A model generated the notes under the pieces. The model saw nothing but the letters and a program-made list of their open reading frames with translations. It was not told where the DNA came from and did no database searches. This document shows positions 1-9,886 of a DNA stretch of 16,907 nucleotides, piece after piece. The stretch comes from an uncultured Rhodovulum sp. (GTDB lineage Bacteria > Pseudomonadota > Alphaproteobacteria > Rhodobacterales > Rhodobacteraceae), in NCBI GenBank assembly GCA_946221765.1, contig CAMIMK010000029.1, forward strand, positions 1 through 16,907, given 5' to 3'. The position numbers and the translations under genes are program-made. Each line of letters begins with the position of its first letter. Positions within the stretch are counted from its first letter, which is position 1.

Positions 1-819
1 GGCGCGGGGGCGGCTCTTCTCGATGATCTTGACCCGGGTGCGGTTGGCCGCGGCTTCCAGCTGGCCGGCGACCTGCAGGCCGATGTTGCCGCCGCCGATC
101 ATCAGCACCCGCCGCACGTCGAGATGCTCCTTGCCGAACACCTCCATCACCCGGGCGACATCGCCGGTGGCGCTGACCAGATAGACCTGGTCCCCGGCCA
201 GCAGCTGGTCCTCGGGCTCGGGCACGAAGAGCCGCTCGGCGCGGCGCACCCCCACCACCACCACCCGCAGCGTCGAGAAGAGCTCGGAAAGCTGGCGCAG
301 CGGCGTCAGCAGCACCGGGCAGTTCGCGTCGAGCGCCAGTCCGAGGAGCTGCGCGGCGCCGTCGAGGAAACTCTCGGTGTCGAAGGCCGCCGGTGCGGCG
401 AGCCGCTGCATGACCGCCTCGGCCACCGCGGTCTCGGGCGAGATGACGACGTCGATCGGCAGGCTCGCCTGCCGGAACAGATCGGAATGGACGGCCTGGA
501 GATAGGCGGGCGAGCGGATGCGGGCGATCTTGCGCGGCACCGAGAACAGGGCATGGGCGACATGGCAGATCACCATGTTCACCTCGTCGGACTGGGTGGC
601 CGCGATGATCATGTCGGCGTCCCGCGCCCCGGCCCGCTCCAGCACGTCCGGGTGCGAGGCGAAGCCCGCCACCCCCTGCACGTCGGACATGTCGGTCAGG
701 CGGCGGACCACGCCGGCGTCCTGGTCGATGACCGTGACGCTGTTGGCCCCTTCCTCGCGCGAGATGTGCCGGGCGATCTGCCCCCCGACCTGCCCGGCAC
801 CGCAGATGATGATCTTCAT
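1..819 (-). CDS. trkA: Trk potassium uptake regulatory protein TrkA (partial, C-terminus beyond left edge)
   Basis: Peripheral NAD-binding subunit that gates the TrkH/TrkG potassium channel at the inner membrane. The 273 codons present begin MKIIICGAGQVGGQIAR, a Rossmann GxGxxG at residues 7-12, followed by the acidic dinucleotide-binding residue D32. The first RCK/TrkA-N domain and its TrkA-C part are complete. A second Rossmann motif (MIGGGNIG, about residue 240) opens just before the left edge, so this is the usual two-RCK TrkA of about 458 residues, with roughly 185 residues missing from view. The ATG at 819 has a GGAG-type ribosome site about 5 bases upstream. It follows ntrX by 48 bases on the same strand, the order known in alphaproteobacteria. 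No broken frame is seen. The identification is firm; co-transcription with ntrYX is inferred from spacing. Confidence 0.95.
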   Translation of the reverse strand, partial: MKIIICGAGQVGGQIARHISREEGANSVTVIDQDAGVVRRLTDMSDVQGVAGFASHPDVLERAGARDADMIIAATQSDEVNMVICHVAHALFSVPRKIARIRSPAYLQAVHSDLFRQASLPIDVVISPETAVAEAVMQRLAAPAAFDTESFLDGAAQLLGLALDANCPVLLTPLRQLSELFSTLRVVVVGVRRAERLFVPEPEDQLLAGDQVYLVSATGDVARVMEVFGKEHLDVRRVLMIGGGNIGLQVAGQLEAAANRTRVKIIEKSRPRA

Positions 820-867
820 GTGTCTCCGCCGGCCTGCCGCAGGAAAGTCATGCGCCCGCCCGTCGGA

Positions 868-2268
868 TCAGGCGTGCTCCTCCGCCTCCTCGGTGCGGAT
901 GCCGCGGCCCGAGGCGATGACGTTCAGCGACTTCAGCTTGCGGTGCAGCGCCGACCGCTCCATCCCGACGAAGCTCGCGGTGCGCGAGATGTTGCCGCCG
1001 AAGCGGTTGATCTGGGCCACCAGATATTCCCGCTCGAAGACCTCGCGGGCCTCGCGCAGGGCAAGGCCGGCGAAGGCCGCGCCGAGCATGCCCCCGGCGC
1101 TGCCGCCATTCGCGGGCGCCTCCACCACCAGTTCCTCGGGCTGGATCTGGCCCGCCCCGGTGCCGAGGATCAGCGCGCGCTCCAGCGTGTTGCGCAGCTG
1201 GCGGATGTTGCCGGGCCAGCGCATCGTCTGCAGCTGCGCCTCGGCCTCCGGGCTCAGCGGCCGCGCGGCCAGCCCCTGCGAGCTGCTGATGTCGGCCAGA
1301 AAGTGCCGCGCGAGTTCGGGCACGTCCTCGCGCCGCGCCTCGAGTCCGGGCACCGCGACCGGCACCACGTTCAGGCGATGATAGAGCTCGGTCCGGAACC
1401 GCCCGGCCGCGACCTCCTTGGACAGGTCGCGCGTCGTCGCCGACAGGACCCGCACGTCGACCCGCACCATGTCGGTGCCCCCGACCCGCTGGAAGGCCTG
1501 GTCCACCAGCACGCGCAGGATCTTCGACTGCGTGCCCATCGGCATGTCCGCAACCTCGTCGAAGAAGATGACGCCGGTATGCGCCCGCTCGAAGAGGCCG
1601 GGCTCCACCCCGCGCTCCGGGCTGTCGCGGCCGAAGAGCACCTCCTCCATCTGCTCGGACCCGATCGCGGCCGAGGTGACGGTGATGAACGGCCCCCGGG
1701 CGCGGTCGGAATGGCGGTGGATATAGCGCGCGGCGGTGTCCTTGCCGCTGCCGGCGGGCCCGGTCAGCATCACCCGGCTGTTGGTGCGTGCCACCCGGTC
1801 GAGCTGGCCGCGCAACTGGCGGAAGACGTTGCTGGAGCCGATCATCTCGTGCGAGCCGGCATCCTGGCTCTTCAGCGCCGCATTCTCGCGGCGCAGGCGC
1901 GAGGTCTCCAGGGCCCGTCCGATCACCACCATCAGCTGGTCGATGTTGAAGGGCTTCTCGATGAAGTCGTAGGCGCCCTGCTTGATCGCCGCGACCGCGA
2001 TCTCGATGTTGCCGTGGCCCGAGATGATCACCACCGGCACCGCTGGATTGTCGCGCCGCACCCGCTTCAGGATGTCGATCCCGTCGAGGCGGCTGTCCTT
2101 CAGCCAGATGTCGAGGATGATGAGGTCCGGGGCGGCGCGGTTGATCTCCTGAAGCGCAGAATCGCTGTCCCAGGCGAGGCGGACGCCATGGCCCTCGTCC
2201 TTGAGGATGTCGCCGATGAGTTCGCGGATGTCCGGCTCGTCGTCCACCACCAGGATGTCGGTCGTCAT
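868..2268 (-). CDS. ntrX: Nitrogen-related response regulator NtrX, without GAFTGA loop
   Basis: NtrC-family response regulator of 466 residues, partner of NtrY, linked in alphaproteobacteria to nitrogen, redox and cell-envelope control. Receiver domain at about 1-120 with acidic pocket D9/D10, phospho-acceptor D53 and K105. AAA+ domain at about 140-370 with Walker A GPAGSGKD (170-177), Walker B FFDE (D237, E238) and a GNIRQL sensor-II region. A Fis-type helix-turn-helix lies near 425-450 (GGNISRTASFVGMERSALHRKL). The stretch after LFG (211-213), where sigma-54 activators carry GAFTGA, reads RDSPERGVEPGLFERA, so the loop is replaced and about four residues shorter than in the NtrC of this window. 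From memory, other alphaproteobacterial NtrX proteins share this loss. The start ATG overlaps the ntrY stop by four bases (ATGA), which suggests translational coupling. Confidence 0.96.
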   Translation of the reverse strand: MTTDILVVDDEPDIRELIGDILKDEGHGVRLAWDSDSALQEINRAAPDLIILDIWLKDSRLDGIDILKRVRRDNPAVPVVIISGHGNIEIAVAAIKQGAYDFIEKPFNIDQLMVVIGRALETSRLRRENAALKSQDAGSHEMIGSSNVFRQLRGQLDRVARTNSRVMLTGPAGSGKDTAARYIHRHSDRARGPFITVTSAAIGSEQMEEVLFGRDSPERGVEPGLFERAHTGVIFFDEVADMPMGTQSKILRVLVDQAFQRVGGTDMVRVDVRVLSATTRDLSKEVAAGRFRTELYHRLNVVPVAVPGLEARREDVPELARHFLADISSSQGLAARPLSPEAEAQLQTMRWPGNIRQLRNTLERALILGTGAGQIQPEELVVEAPANGGSAGGMLGAAFAGLALREAREVFEREYLVAQINRFGGNISRTASFVGMERSALHRKLKSLNVIASGRGIRTEEAEEHA

Positions 2269-4613
2269 CGGATGCTCTCCCTCAGTTTCTCGGCAAGTCG
2301 CGCCTGTTCGCTTGCCCGGGACGACCGGGCCGCCTCGCCGGTGACGCTCGCAGCCGACAGGGCCGCCAGTGCCGCGCTTCGTGGCAACGAGATGCGCGCC
2401 CGGGCTCCCACCCGCGCGGTGCCATCGAAGGCCGGGGCGGGCACGAGCTCGAGGGTGCCGTCATGTTCCTCGATGATCTTCTTCACGATCGGCAGGCCGA
2501 GCCCGGTCCCCTTGGGCCGGTCGGTCACATAGGGCTCGAAGAGCCGCGCCGGCTGCTCGGGCAGGCCACGTCCGTTGTCGTCGATGCTCAGGTCCAGCCG
2601 GTCGTCCTCGAGCGCCAGCCGCACCCGGATCTCGCCGGGAGCGGCGGGAAGGTCGGGCCCGGCCGCGCGGTCCGCGGCCGGACGCTCCTCGATCGCCTCG
2701 GCGGCGTTCTTCAGCAGGTTGGTCAGCGCCTGATTCATCATGGTGCCGTCCAGCGTGGCGATGACGGGCGTCTCCGGCAAGTCGAGGCTGTAGCGGATAT
2801 CGGGCCGGGCGGTTTCCTGCAGGAGCACGGCCTCGCGCACCAGCCGCCCGATGTCGATCGGCTTTCGGTCCGGCGCGGGCATCCGGGCGAACTTGGAAAA
2901 CTCATCAACGATCCGCCGCAAGTCGTTGGTCTGGCGCACGATCACATCCGCATACTGCTCGAGCGCCGCCCGCTCGTCCGGACCCACCAGCGGGCCGAAC
3001 TTGCGGCGCAGCCGCTCGGCCGACAGCTGGATCGGCGTCAACGGATTTTTGACCTCATGGGCGATGCGCCGGGCCACGTCGCCCCAGGCGGCCATCCGCT
3101 GGGCGACGACGAGATCGGTCACGTCGTCGAAGGAGACGACCGAGCCTTCCAGATGGCCATCGTCGGCGACCCGCGCCGCCATCCGCACGAGGAGGCTCCG
3201 CTCCTTGCCGCCGCGGCGGAGCCGAAGCTCGGCCTGGGCGACGCCGCCGCGCCTGGTATCGAGCCGCGCCTGCATCTCGGAGAATTCCGGCACCGCCTCC
3301 ACCAGCGGCCGACCGGCCGCGGTGGCGAGATCGAGGTCGAGCAGCGCCCCGGCGGCCGCGTTCATCACCTCGATCCGCCCCTCGCCATCGACGCCGATCA
3401 CGCCCGCCGTCACCCCGGACAGCACCGAATCGAACAGCCGGCGGCGGTGCTCGGTCTCGGCATTGGCGGCGATCAGCGCATCGCGCTGGTTCTTCACCTG
3501 CAGGGTCATCTCGTTGAAGGTCCGGGCGAGCAGGGCGAATTCCTCCCCTCCGCCCTCGCGCACCTTCACGTCGAGATCCCCCTGGCCGACCCGCGCCGCG
3601 GCTTCGGCCAGTCGCCCGACCGGCCGGGCCAGCCGCTCGGCCAGCCACAGCCCCGCCCAGACGGCCGCGAGGATGACGACGAGGGCGAAGCCGATGTAGA
3701 TGAGGGCGAATTCGAAGACGAGGCTGCCGCGCTCGGTTTCCAGCTGCTGGTAGAGCGCCACCGTCTCCTTGGTCTCGTCGAGCAGGCCGAGGATCTTCCC
3801 GTCGACGTCCCGGCTGACGTAGAGATAGCGGTCGGCAAAGGAATTCAGCTTCAGAAGCGCGCGGAACTCGTTGTTTTCCCAGTCCTGGATGATGACGGTT
3901 TCGCCGGCCGCCGCCCGGGCGACCTCCTCCGGGCTCGGAGGCGTGTACCAGAACAGATAGCTGCTCTCGCCCCGCGCCTTCAACTCACGGTTGCCGTCGA
4001 TCACATAGGCCTTGGGCAGGGCGCGCTGCATCTGCAACTGGCCGCGGGTCAGCAGCTCGCGCAGGTCCCCGCCCGACATCAGCGGATAGCGTTGCTTCTG
4101 CTCGTCGAGGAAGGTGCCGAGCGTCGTCGCGTCGGTCTGCAGCGTGACGCGGTGTTCCTGCTCATAGGCCTGGGCGGCCGCCAGCGAATTCGCCACCACG
4201 TCGCGGACCCGGTCCGAGAACCAGCCCTCCAGCCCGAAATTCAGCGTGATCGCCGCGAAGATCGCCAGCAGCACCGTGGGGATGAGGGCAATGGCGGTGA
4301 AGAACCGCACCAGCCGCGAATGCAGCTGCGATCCGGCCGACTGTCGCCGCCGCGCCGCCACCATGTCGCCCACGCGCCGGGCGACAAAGACGGCGACCAC
4401 CATCGCATAGACGAAATCCGCGAGCAGCACGGCGCGCAGCGCATGGCGGCTGGCCCGGCCGAGCCCCTCCATCTCGCCGAGAATCGCGAAGGTGGCGAAG
4501 GCGAGCACGGGGCCGAGGATCAGCATCAGCCAGAACAGCCAGACCCGAACGCTCCTGCGTTCACGCCAGCGCCACAGGCGGCGCCCGGCAAGGGTCAGGG
4601 TGTTACTGCGCAT
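2265..4613 (-). CDS. ntrY: Membrane sensor histidine kinase NtrY
   Basis: Sensor kinase of 782 residues that phosphorylates NtrX. Predicted membrane segments lie at about 24-46, 60-78, 101-125 and 300-324, with an extracytoplasmic sensing region of about 175 residues between the third and fourth. HAMP at about 323-376, PAS at about 385-500, then the HisKA box RRIAHEVKNPLTPIQ with H519. The ATP-binding domain shows N-box LLKNAAEA (N636), G1 DDNGRG (678-683) and G2 GTGLGL (702-707). All catalytic residues are present and the length is normal for the family. It begins 40 bases after the ntrC stop. The ribosome site is weak, and a small hairpin with a T-run lies in that gap, so ntrYX may be transcribed partly apart from ntrBC. 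A Ser/Ala/Arg-rich C-terminal tail follows the kinase domain. Confidence 0.96.
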   Translation of the reverse strand: MRSNTLTLAGRRLWRWRERRSVRVWLFWLMLILGPVLAFATFAILGEMEGLGRASRHALRAVLLADFVYAMVVAVFVARRVGDMVAARRRQSAGSQLHSRLVRFFTAIALIPTVLLAIFAAITLNFGLEGWFSDRVRDVVANSLAAAQAYEQEHRVTLQTDATTLGTFLDEQKQRYPLMSGGDLRELLTRGQLQMQRALPKAYVIDGNRELKARGESSYLFWYTPPSPEEVARAAAGETVIIQDWENNEFRALLKLNSFADRYLYVSRDVDGKILGLLDETKETVALYQQLETERGSLVFEFALIYIGFALVVILAAVWAGLWLAERLARPVGRLAEAAARVGQGDLDVKVREGGGEEFALLARTFNEMTLQVKNQRDALIAANAETEHRRRLFDSVLSGVTAGVIGVDGEGRIEVMNAAAGALLDLDLATAAGRPLVEAVPEFSEMQARLDTRRGGVAQAELRLRRGGKERSLLVRMAARVADDGHLEGSVVSFDDVTDLVVAQRMAAWGDVARRIAHEVKNPLTPIQLSAERLRRKFGPLVGPDERAALEQYADVIVRQTNDLRRIVDEFSKFARMPAPDRKPIDIGRLVREAVLLQETARPDIRYSLDLPETPVIATLDGTMMNQALTNLLKNAAEAIEERPAADRAAGPDLPAAPGEIRVRLALEDDRLDLSIDDNGRGLPEQPARLFEPYVTDRPKGTGLGLPIVKKIIEEHDGTLELVPAPAFDGTARVGARARISLPRSAALAALSAASVTGEAARSSRASEQARLAEKLRESIR

Positions 4614-4630
4614 TCTGGCGTGACGCTTTG

Positions 4631-4653
4631 AAAAATGCTCGACTGTGGCAGTC
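4631..4653 (-). terminator. Weak hairpin plus T-run between ntrC and ntrY
   Basis: On the minus strand, directly after the ntrC stop codon, GACTG-CCA-CAGTC can form a 5-bp stem, followed after five bases by TTTTT. The short stem and the spacer before the T-run make it a poor intrinsic terminator; it may be an attenuator, or chance. It is the only T5 run in a gap of just 40 bases. Confidence 0.3.
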
Positions 4654-6108
<1,455 letters not shown>

Positions 6109-6111
6109 GCC

Positions 6112-7197
6112 TCAGCCCTCCAGGTCATCGGCGGCCCCGCGCCACAGGGGCAGCCGGATGTGGAACCGGGTGCGCCCCGGCCTGCTGTCGCATTCGACCA
6201 CGCCGCCGTGGTCGGAAATCAGCTTGGACACCAGCGACAGCCCGAGGCCGGTGCCATTCACCTTGGAACTCACGAAGGGATCGAAGACATCGCGGATCAG
6301 CGCCTCGGGAATGCCCGGCCCGTTGTCCGCGATGGTGACGAGGACCGGGAGGCTCTCGCTCTGGCCGCCGGCCCGCTTGAGCTTCACCCCCGGCCGGAAG
6401 GCGGTGGTGACGCTGATGACGCCGCCGACCTTCGGAACCGCCTCGGAGGCGTTCTTCAGCAGGTTCTGCATGACCTGGGCCAACTGGTCGGGGTCGCCCG
6501 CCACCGCTGGCAGCGAGGGGTCGTAATCCTCCTGGAAGCGTGCATGCGCGCCGAACCCCGCCTGCGCCGCCCGCCGCGCCCTGTCGAGCACGTCATGGAT
6601 GTTCACCGCCCGCCGCTGGGCCGGCCGCAGGTCGCCGAACTGCTCGACACGCTCGACAAGCTTGCCGATCCGGGCAGCCTCGGCCTGGATCAGCCCGGTC
6701 AGCTCCTTGTCGCCGCCCGACAGGTTCATTTCGAGAAGCTGCGCCGCGCCCGAGATGCCGGCCAGCGGGTTGCGGATTTCATGGGCCAGCATCGCCGCCA
6801 TGCCGGTGACCGACCGTGCGGCCGACTGGTGGCTCAGCCGGCGATCCATCCGCTCGGCCATGCCCTGCGGATGCATCAGCAGCAGGATGTCCCCCTGATC
6901 GTCCGGCAGCGGCGCCGCATGGACGTTCTGCGGCTCGCTCGGCATGCCGCGCCAGGAGACGGTGACGTTGTACTGCGTCACCGACAGGCTGCTGCGCCGG
7001 GCCTGGTCGATCACCTCGAGCAGCGGGCTGTCCTCGCCGACGAAGCGGGAGATCGGCTTGCCCGTCATCTGGCGGAGCGAGATGCCGGCGAAATTCTCGG
7101 CTGCCGGGTTGGCGATCTCGATATTGTTCTCGGTGCCGAGAACCAGGGCCGGATAGGGTATGGCGCTCCACAGCGCCTCGAAGCCCACGACCTTCAT
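6112..7197 (-). CDS. ntrB: Nitrogen regulation sensor kinase NtrB
   Basis: Soluble histidine kinase/phosphatase that controls NtrC phosphorylation in response to PII protein. 361 residues with no membrane segment. N-terminal PAS domain at about 5-115; HisKA motif LAHEIRNPLAGISGAAQLLE with H139; N-box QNLLKNASEA (N249); G1 DNGPG (291-295); G2 GTGLGL (315-320). The open frame runs on upstream to about 8052, but that part only mirrors dusB in another frame. The ATG at 7197 begins MKVVGFEALWSAIPYPALVL, the normal NtrB N-terminus, and overlaps the dusB TGA as ATGA, which decides the start. It is the middle gene of dusB-ntrB-ntrC, the classical nifR3-ntrBC operon. Confidence 0.97.
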   Translation of the reverse strand: MKVVGFEALWSAIPYPALVLGTENNIEIANPAAENFAGISLRQMTGKPISRFVGEDSPLLEVIDQARRSSLSVTQYNVTVSWRGMPSEPQNVHAAPLPDDQGDILLLMHPQGMAERMDRRLSHQSAARSVTGMAAMLAHEIRNPLAGISGAAQLLEMNLSGGDKELTGLIQAEAARIGKLVERVEQFGDLRPAQRRAVNIHDVLDRARRAAQAGFGAHARFQEDYDPSLPAVAGDPDQLAQVMQNLLKNASEAVPKVGGVISVTTAFRPGVKLKRAGGQSESLPVLVTIADNGPGIPEALIRDVFDPFVSSKVNGTGLGLSLVSKLISDHGGVVECDSRPGRTRFHIRLPLWRGAADDLEG

Positions 7198-8198
7198 GCC
7201 GCCACCCGCAGGGGCTCGGGCGTGGCGCCGTGCGGAAGGTCGGCGATGCCTGCGAGATGGGCCGCCACCCGGTCGGGGTCGGCCTCGGTCAGGATGCGCC
7301 GGCGCAGGTCGGCGCCCCCCGGCAGCGCGTCGAGATACCAGCCGAGATGCTTGCGCGCGACGCGGCTCCCAAGGTCGCGGCCGTAAAACGCCAGAATCGC
7401 TGCATAATGTTCGCCGACCAGAGCGGCCAGCGTGGCGCCCCGCGGGGTTTCCTGCATCGGCCGACCGGCCAGGACTGCCGCGATCTGCCCGGGCAGCCAG
7501 GGCCGGCCCCGCGCCGCCCGGCCGACGATCACCCCGGCGGCCCCGGACTGCGCCAGCGCAGTCCGGGCCGCATCGGGGCCGTCGATGTCGCCATTGACGA
7601 TGACCGGGATCGAGACGGCGCGCACCACCGGCGCGACCGCCACCCAGTCGGCCCGGCCGCGGTAGAACTGGCAGCGGGTGCGGCCATGCACCACGATGCC
7701 GCGCACCCCCGCCGCCTCGGCCCGGGTGGCGATCTCGGCCGCGGTCAGGCACCCGGCATCCCAGCCGAGGCGCATCTTCACCGTCACCGGAACCGCGACC
7801 GCACCGACGACCGCCTCGATGAGGCGCAGCGCATGGTCCGGGTCGCGCATCAGCGCCGAACCGGACAGGCCGTTGGTGACCATCCGCGACGGGCAGCCGA
7901 AATTGATGTCGATGGTCTCGGCCCCCTGCCCGGCCACGAGCCGCGCAGCCTCGGCCATCCAGCGCGCTTCCCGGCCCGCGAGCTGCACCGCAGTCCGGGA
8001 GCGGCCGAGGCCGAGCTCCGCCCGACCGCGCGCCTCGGGCCGGGCGTGACACATCTCGGCGCTGGCAACCATCTCCGACACGACACCGGCCGCGCCGAAG
8101 GTCAGGGCCATGTCCCGGAACGGCAGATCCGTGATGCCGGCCATCGGTGCCAGAAAAACAGGCGTCTCGTTAGTGCTGCCAGAGGCATCGTCAGACAT
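7194..8198 (-). CDS. dusB: tRNA-dihydrouridine synthase DusB (NifR3)
   Basis: Flavin-dependent enzyme that reduces uridine to dihydrouridine in tRNA. 334 residues in an FMN-binding TIM barrel: APMAGITDLPFR (17-28), DINFGCP with catalytic C102, K141, HGRTR with H171, NGDI (202-205) and the phosphate-binding GRAARGRPWL near 226-235. The length fits the family. It is the first gene of the nifR3-ntrB-ntrC operon, an arrangement known from Rhodobacter and rhizobia, and its stop codon overlaps the ntrB start. Co-expression with ntrBC is well known although no direct nitrogen role follows from the enzyme itself. The ribosome site before ATG 8198 is weak (GGATTAAGCAG). The upstream 272-base gap, with an AT-richer part near 8200-8300, must hold the operon promoter. 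Confidence 0.96.
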   Translation of the reverse strand: MSDDASGSTNETPVFLAPMAGITDLPFRDMALTFGAAGVVSEMVASAEMCHARPEARGRAELGLGRSRTAVQLAGREARWMAEAARLVAGQGAETIDINFGCPSRMVTNGLSGSALMRDPDHALRLIEAVVGAVAVPVTVKMRLGWDAGCLTAAEIATRAEAAGVRGIVVHGRTRCQFYRGRADWVAVAPVVRAVSIPVIVNGDIDGPDAARTALAQSGAAGVIVGRAARGRPWLPGQIAAVLAGRPMQETPRGATLAALVGEHYAAILAFYGRDLGSRVARKHLGWYLDALPGGADLRRRILTEADPDRVAAHLAGIADLPHGATPEPLRVAA

Positions 8199-8470
8199 CT
8201 GCTTAATCCGACCGCAATTCTGCTTTCAGACTTAGCGCATGCTTAGACGCTCTGCAAGTTCGCAGATGCGATATGCCTGCCGAAAAGGCAGATTGAGAGC
8301 GTCGCCTTCCGGCGCGTCAGTCGCCTGAAGCGGCCCTCTTCCGAAAAAACGAGCAGAATCAAGATGGTGACTGCGGGACGCGCCCCGGGAGTCCCCACCG
8401 CACCCCTCCCCGGCAGCGGCAGCCCGCCGCCGCGACTGCCGGGACCGGCCAGGCGGCAGAGGGACTGGGG
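8199..8470. promoter_or_regulatory. Intergenic region dctD/dusB: presumed dusB-ntrBC promoter region
   Basis: Non-coding gap of 272 bases between the dctD stop and the dusB start, both on the minus strand. The half next to dusB (about 8200-8300) is AT-richer than the surroundings, as expected for a promoter. It holds two small hairpins in tandem: TCTGC-AAGTTC-GCAGA (8251-8266) and CTGCC-GAAAA-GGCAG (8277-8291). A direct CTTAG repeat lies at 8231 and 8242. No convincing -35/-10 pair or sigma-54 site (TGGCAC-N5-TTGC) was found by eye. The half next to dctD is GC-rich and includes the hairpin listed separately. Confidence 0.5.
8409..8443 (-). terminator. Candidate hairpin terminator downstream of dctD
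   Basis: CCCGGCAG (8409-8416) and CTGCCGGG (8436-8443) form a perfect 8-bp stem. Inside the loop CGGC (8417-8420) can also pair with GCCG (8429-8432), lengthening the helix. It lies 27 bases past the dctD stop. No T-run follows on the minus strand, so it would be a hairpin-only or Rho-assisted end. A T6 run sits further on, near 8345-8350. Confidence 0.45.
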
Positions 8471-9886
8471 TCAGAGATAATCCTGCCGGCTCAGCCCGTA
8501 TTTCGCCATCTTCTCGTTCAGGGTGCGCCGGGGCAGCGCCAGCTCGTTCATCACCGCGCTGACCGAGCCCTGGTTCCGCCGCAGGGCGTGATCGATCAGC
8601 ATCTTCTCGAAGGCGTCGACATGCTCCTTGAGCGGCTTCTCGGCGTCGATCGACACCACCGGGCCCTCGAAGCCATCGTCGATCAGCAACGCGGAAATGT
8701 TGCACTCGCCGCGCCGCGCCTGCAGCACGGCCCGCTCGGCGAGGTTGATCAGCTGACGGATGTTCCCCGGCCAGGGCGCCTGCACGAGGTTCGCGGCATC
8801 CGCGGCGTTCAGCGTCGGCGGCTCGCAGCCGTATTCCTCCGAGAACTGCACGCTGAAATGCGAGAACAGCGACAGGATGTCCTCGCCCCGCGACCGGAGC
8901 GGCGGCACCTCGAGGATCAGACCCGCCAGCCGGTAGTAGAGATCGGGCCGCAGCACCTCCGGCGCGGGGGCGCCAGTGCCGAGGACGCTGGAGCTCGCCA
9001 CGATGCGCACGTTGAGCGGCCGCGGCACCGCCGCCGCCGGATCGGCCGCGTTGATCACCTCCAGAAGCCGCACCTCGGCCGGGCCGGACAGCGCCTCGAC
9101 ATCGTCGAGGACCAGCGTGCCGCCCTCGGCCTGGTCGATCAGCGGCTTCTCGGGCCAGTCGGGGCCGCCGAACAGCATCGGCTCCAGCTGCTCCTCGGGC
9201 ACCGCGGCGCAGTTGAGGGTGATGAAGGGCTTGGCGGCCCGTGCCCCGCAGGCATGGATCGCCCGGGCGATCAGGCTCTTGCCGGTCCCGGTCTCGCCAA
9301 GGATCAGCACATGGCCGTCGGCCTGGGCCACGTCGAGGATCGTCTCGCGGAGCTTCGCGATCGCCGGGCTCTCGCCCATCAGCCGGCGCATGACCACCGA
9401 GCCGTCCGACAGCTCGCGCCGGAGCGCCCGGGTTTCCAGCGTATGCGCCCGGCTCTCGGCCGCCCGCTGGCAGAGCTCGCGCAGCCGGTCCGGGTCGAAG
9501 GGCTTCTCCACGAAGTCGAAGGCGCCGATCCGCATCGCCTCCACGGCCATCGGCACGTCGCCATGGCCGGTCATCAGGATCACCGGCAAGCCGGGGTCCA
9601 CCGACTGGAGCCGCCGGAGCAGCGCCATTCCGTCCATTCCGGGCATGCGGATGTCCGACAGGACGATGCCGCCGAAATCGGGGGACAGGACCTTGAGCGC
9701 CGGCTCGGCCGCCTCGAAGTCGATCGCCTCGAAGCCATAGAGCTGCAGCCACTGGGCGACGGAGTCGCGCAGATGCGCCTCATCGTCGATGATCGCGACC
9801 TGGCAGGCGGCGGGGGCGAGCCCGCCCCCACTTCCAGGAACCGCAGAGGGAGCAGGTGCATGCACGGCGTTATTGTTGTTGTTCAT
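8471..9886 (-). CDS. dctD: DctD-like response regulator lacking GAFTGA
   Basis: NtrC-family regulator of 471 residues paired with DctB; DctD classically activates C4-dicarboxylate transport genes. Receiver at about 28-150 with D34/D35, phospho-acceptor D78 and K128. AAA+ domain with Walker A GETGTGKS (197-204), arginine-finger segment RPDLYYRL and GNIRQL. Fis-type helix-turn-helix at about 438-462. Oddities: after LFG (238-240) only 13 residues lead to EGG, with no GAFTGA; Walker B reads LVLDD (D261, D262) where Asp-Glu is usual; the sensor-I Asn/Thr position is Ser. The N-terminus is a low-complexity tail opening with five Asn (AAC/AAT codons) then Ala/Pro/Gly-rich sequence. The ATG overlaps the dctB stop (ATGA) and has a GGAGAG site, supporting this start. 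The family is certain, but the exact target genes are not visible. Confidence 0.88.
   Translation of the reverse strand: MNNNNNAVHAPAPSAVPGSGGGLAPAACQVAIIDDEAHLRDSVAQWLQLYGFEAIDFEAAEPALKVLSPDFGGIVLSDIRMPGMDGMALLRRLQSVDPGLPVILMTGHGDVPMAVEAMRIGAFDFVEKPFDPDRLRELCQRAAESRAHTLETRALRRELSDGSVVMRRLMGESPAIAKLRETILDVAQADGHVLILGETGTGKSLIARAIHACGARAAKPFITLNCAAVPEEQLEPMLFGGPDWPEKPLIDQAEGGTLVLDDVEALSGPAEVRLLEVINAADPAAAVPRPLNVRIVASSSVLGTGAPAPEVLRPDLYYRLAGLILEVPPLRSRGEDILSLFSHFSVQFSEEYGCEPPTLNAADAANLVQAPWPGNIRQLINLAERAVLQARRGECNISALLIDDGFEGPVVSIDAEKPLKEHVDAFEKMLIDHALRRNQGSVSAVMNELALPRRTLNEKMAKYGLSRQDYL

Noticed and set aside
7198..8052. Upstream extension of the ntrB frame that would make a 646-residue protein.
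   Set aside because: The extension lies wholly over dusB in another frame, is low-complexity Arg/Gly/Ala, and the ATGA overlap at 7194-7197 gives the normal NtrB start.
8199..8470. Sigma-54 promoter for dusB-ntrBC.
   Set aside because: No TGGCAC-N5-TTGC-like element was found by eye on the minus strand; an exhaustive matrix scan was not possible.
8232..9752. A 506-codon minus-strand frame overlapping dctD.
   Set aside because: Out-of-frame shadow of dctD; the translation is Arg/Gly/Ala-rich and lacks motifs.
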